A stretch of 11,320 nucleotides of DNA. It comes from Planctomycetaceae bacterium. Lineage in GTDB: Bacteria; Planctomycetota; Planctomycetia; Planctomycetales; Planctomycetaceae. A program made the translations under genes and the position numbers. The notes beneath the pieces are model-generated. The model searched no databases. It was not told the DNA's origin and saw only the letters and a list, made by a program, of their open reading frames with translations. Positions 10,493 through 11,320 of the stretch are shown here, in pieces. The first letter of the stretch is position 1. Each line of letters opens with the position of its first letter. The stretch spans positions 1-11,320 of the forward strand of contig JAESQE010000351.1 in assembly GCA_016765335.1 (NCBI GenBank), given 5' to 3'.

Positions 10493-11115
10493 TTGGTGGA
10501 GGAGATACCGGAAACGATTGCATCGGCACCAGTGTTCGGCACGGTTGCAAGTCATTGGTTAATTTTGAAATCGTGCCTCAATCACCAGATGAGCGAGCCA
10601 GCGACAACCCCTGGCCTCAATGGCCTAAAGTTTTCCGCACCGATTACGGACACGCAGAAGCAGCTGCCGCGTTTGATTATGCCAGCGATTCCAACAAAAC
10701 CCTAAGCAACGACCCACGTGAATACGCAATTCAAACGGTTGAGTTTTTGGGTGATGATCAGGGGAACTTACGTGGTATCAAAACCGTTCAATTGGATTGG
10801 TCCAAGCCAGCAGAAAACGGTGCTCCCTTTTCTGTTGTTGAAGGTTCAGAAAAAGAGTGGCCCGCTGAGTTGGTCTTCATGGCGTTGGGCTTCCGTGGTC
10901 CCGAACAGTTACTTGCTGAGCAACTGAGCCTCGAAACCGATAATCGCAGCAATTTCAAAGCAGAGTACGGCAAATATGCCACAAACATTGAAGGTGTCTT
11001 TGCTGCCGGGGACTGTCGTCGCGGACAAAGTTTGATTGTCTGGGCAATCAACGAAGGGCGAGAAGCTGCCCGCGAATGCGACCGTTACCTAATGGGAACA
11101 ACGCAACTTCCGTAA
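10393..11115 (+). CDS. gltD: GltD C-terminal part (NADPH and FAD region)
   Basis: This is the downstream reading frame of the split gltD, 240 residues from the first ATG ([10 protein letters not shown]). The homologous sequence actually begins about ten codons earlier, at 10363. It carries the NADPH-binding motif GGGDTG (35-40) in [13 protein letters not shown]. The C-terminal FAD-contacting motif [19 protein letters not shown] starts at residue 201. On its own it lacks the Fe-S clusters and the FAD Rossmann motif, so separate activity is not expected. No Shine-Dalgarno precedes this ATG. Confidence 0.8.
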   Translation: MAMEFLHGNTKSLLDSNLEDGNYISAAGKNVIVIGGGDTGNDCIGTSVRHGCKSLVNFEIVPQSPDERASDNPWPQWPKVFRTDYGHAEAAAAFDYASDSNKTLSNDPREYAIQTVEFLGDDQGNLRGIKTVQLDWSKPAENGAPFSVVEGSEKEWPAELVFMALGFRGPEQLLAEQLSLETDNRSNFKAEYGKYATNIEGVFAAGDCRRGQSLIVWAINEGREAARECDRYLMGTTQLP

Positions 11116-11171
11116 GCAGTGGGCGGCACTGTGACTCTCTGATACTCACGACGATTCAGATTCTCTTCTAT

Positions 11172-11205
11172 GGGAGCCTCGATTAATTGAATCCCAGAGG
11201 TTCTC
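11172..11205 (+). repeat. Hairpin formed by dispersed repeat, copy B
   Basis: Gggagcctc (11172-11180) pairs with gaggttctc (11197-11205), using two G-U pairs. An inner stem gatt/aatc (11181-11184 with 11190-11193) extends it across a 3-base bulge. The left half is copy B of the repeat seen at 3509-3528 (17 of 20). It starts 57 bases after the gltD stop and could be the 3' hairpin of the gltBD transcript, but no T-tract follows. Confidence 0.45.
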
Positions 11206-11240
11206 GAATACAATTTGGTTATAAAAAACGGTTCAAAAAC

Positions 11241-11270
11241 CCCCTCTAACTCCCCCTTTGTAAGGGGGAG
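11241..11270. repeat. G/C-rich hairpin repeat (ctccccctt / aagggggag)
   Basis: A 9-bp stem, ctccccctt (11250-11258) with aagggggag (11262-11270), has a 3-base loop and is preceded by cccctctaa. No T-run follows on the plus strand. On the minus strand, T5 occurs about 8 bases past the stem, so a weak minus-strand terminator is possible. Sequences like this are frequent intergenic repeats in several bacterial phyla, from memory. Confidence 0.5.
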
Positions 11271-11273
11271 AAC

Positions 11274-11291
11274 TAATGAATAGAGGTTTCC
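11274..11291 (+). repeat. Dispersed short repeat, copy C
   Basis: Taatgaatagaggtttcc matches the reverse complement of copy A over GAATAGAGGTTTCC versus TAATAGAGGTTCCC (12 of 14). It immediately follows the G/C-rich hairpin and faces the opposite way from copy B. Confidence 0.4.
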
Positions 11292-11320
11292 TTATGGGAA
11301 AGTCTGTGATTGCCTCTACT

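Larger units (their letters stand above)
9596..11115 (+). pseudogene. gltD: Glutamate synthase small subunit, frameshifted
   Basis: This is the beta subunit of GOGAT. It oxidises NADPH on FAD and passes electrons through 4Fe-4S clusters to the FMN of GltB. The locus is read in one frame to about D252 (GSTVPND, ending at 10351) and resumes one base back (-1) with [16 protein letters not shown] from 10363. The upstream frame stops at 10490-10492; the downstream frame is closed on its 5' side by a TGA at 10348-10350. The lesion therefore lies within about 10349-10368, and equals one lost or two gained bases. Joined, the halves give about 506 residues, close to the family's 470-490, with every domain present. 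No X-XXY-YYZ slippery heptamer is visible, so programmed frameshifting is unlikely. A sequencing error or a very recent mutation fits best, because both halves remain well conserved. If real, the strain would lack a normal GltD unless another copy exists. Confidence 0.85.

Overview
This is a window of about 11.3 kb of ordinary bacterial chromosome with moderate GC. It most resembles a planctomycete of the Planctomycetaceae type. The reasons are weak or absent Shine-Dalgarno sequences before most genes, a lone squalene/phytoene synthase-family gene, a long disordered acidic/arginine-rich protein, and short palindromic repeats of kinds I associate with planctomycete genomes. The assignment is an inference; no 16S rRNA or other marker is present.

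Left part (1-3460), read on the minus strand. In order of transcription: a 508-residue low-complexity protein of alternating acidic and basic blocks (1934-3460), a hairpin that may be its terminator (1856-1884), a squalene/phytoene synthase-family prenyltransferase (875-1801), ribosomal protein S20 (rpsT, 395-676), and a convincing intrinsic terminator (301-342). The first ~190 bases hold an inverted repeat of the widespread 'ccacagagacgcagaga' type.

Middle (3461-3797). This divergent intergenic region holds a dispersed short repeat, a perfect 10-bp REP-like hairpin, and a near-consensus sigma-70 promoter whose -10 box lies inside a perfect palindrome. A second hairpin follows in the predicted leader.

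Right part (3798-11115), read on the plus strand: a LysR-type regulator, then gltB and gltD, the two subunits of NADPH-dependent glutamate synthase. With glutamine synthetase, this enzyme forms the main ammonia-assimilation route. The LysR protein is placed as a likely regulator of the pair, as GltC is in Bacillus, although here it is co-directional rather than divergent. gltB looks intact, with its catalytic Cys, FMN-domain motifs and the three Cys of the 3Fe-4S cluster. gltD is split by a net -1 frameshift near 10350-10368; the two halves together cover the whole family. This is a recent mutation, a sequencing error or, less likely, recoding. The gltB-gltD spacer carries a 20-bp tandem duplication and a TATAAT box. 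After gltD come further copies of the dispersed repeat and a G/C-rich hairpin repeat.

I see no defence system, CRISPR array, transposase, tRNA or rRNA. The least explained items are the 508-residue polyampholyte protein, the gltD frameshift and the dispersed repeats.
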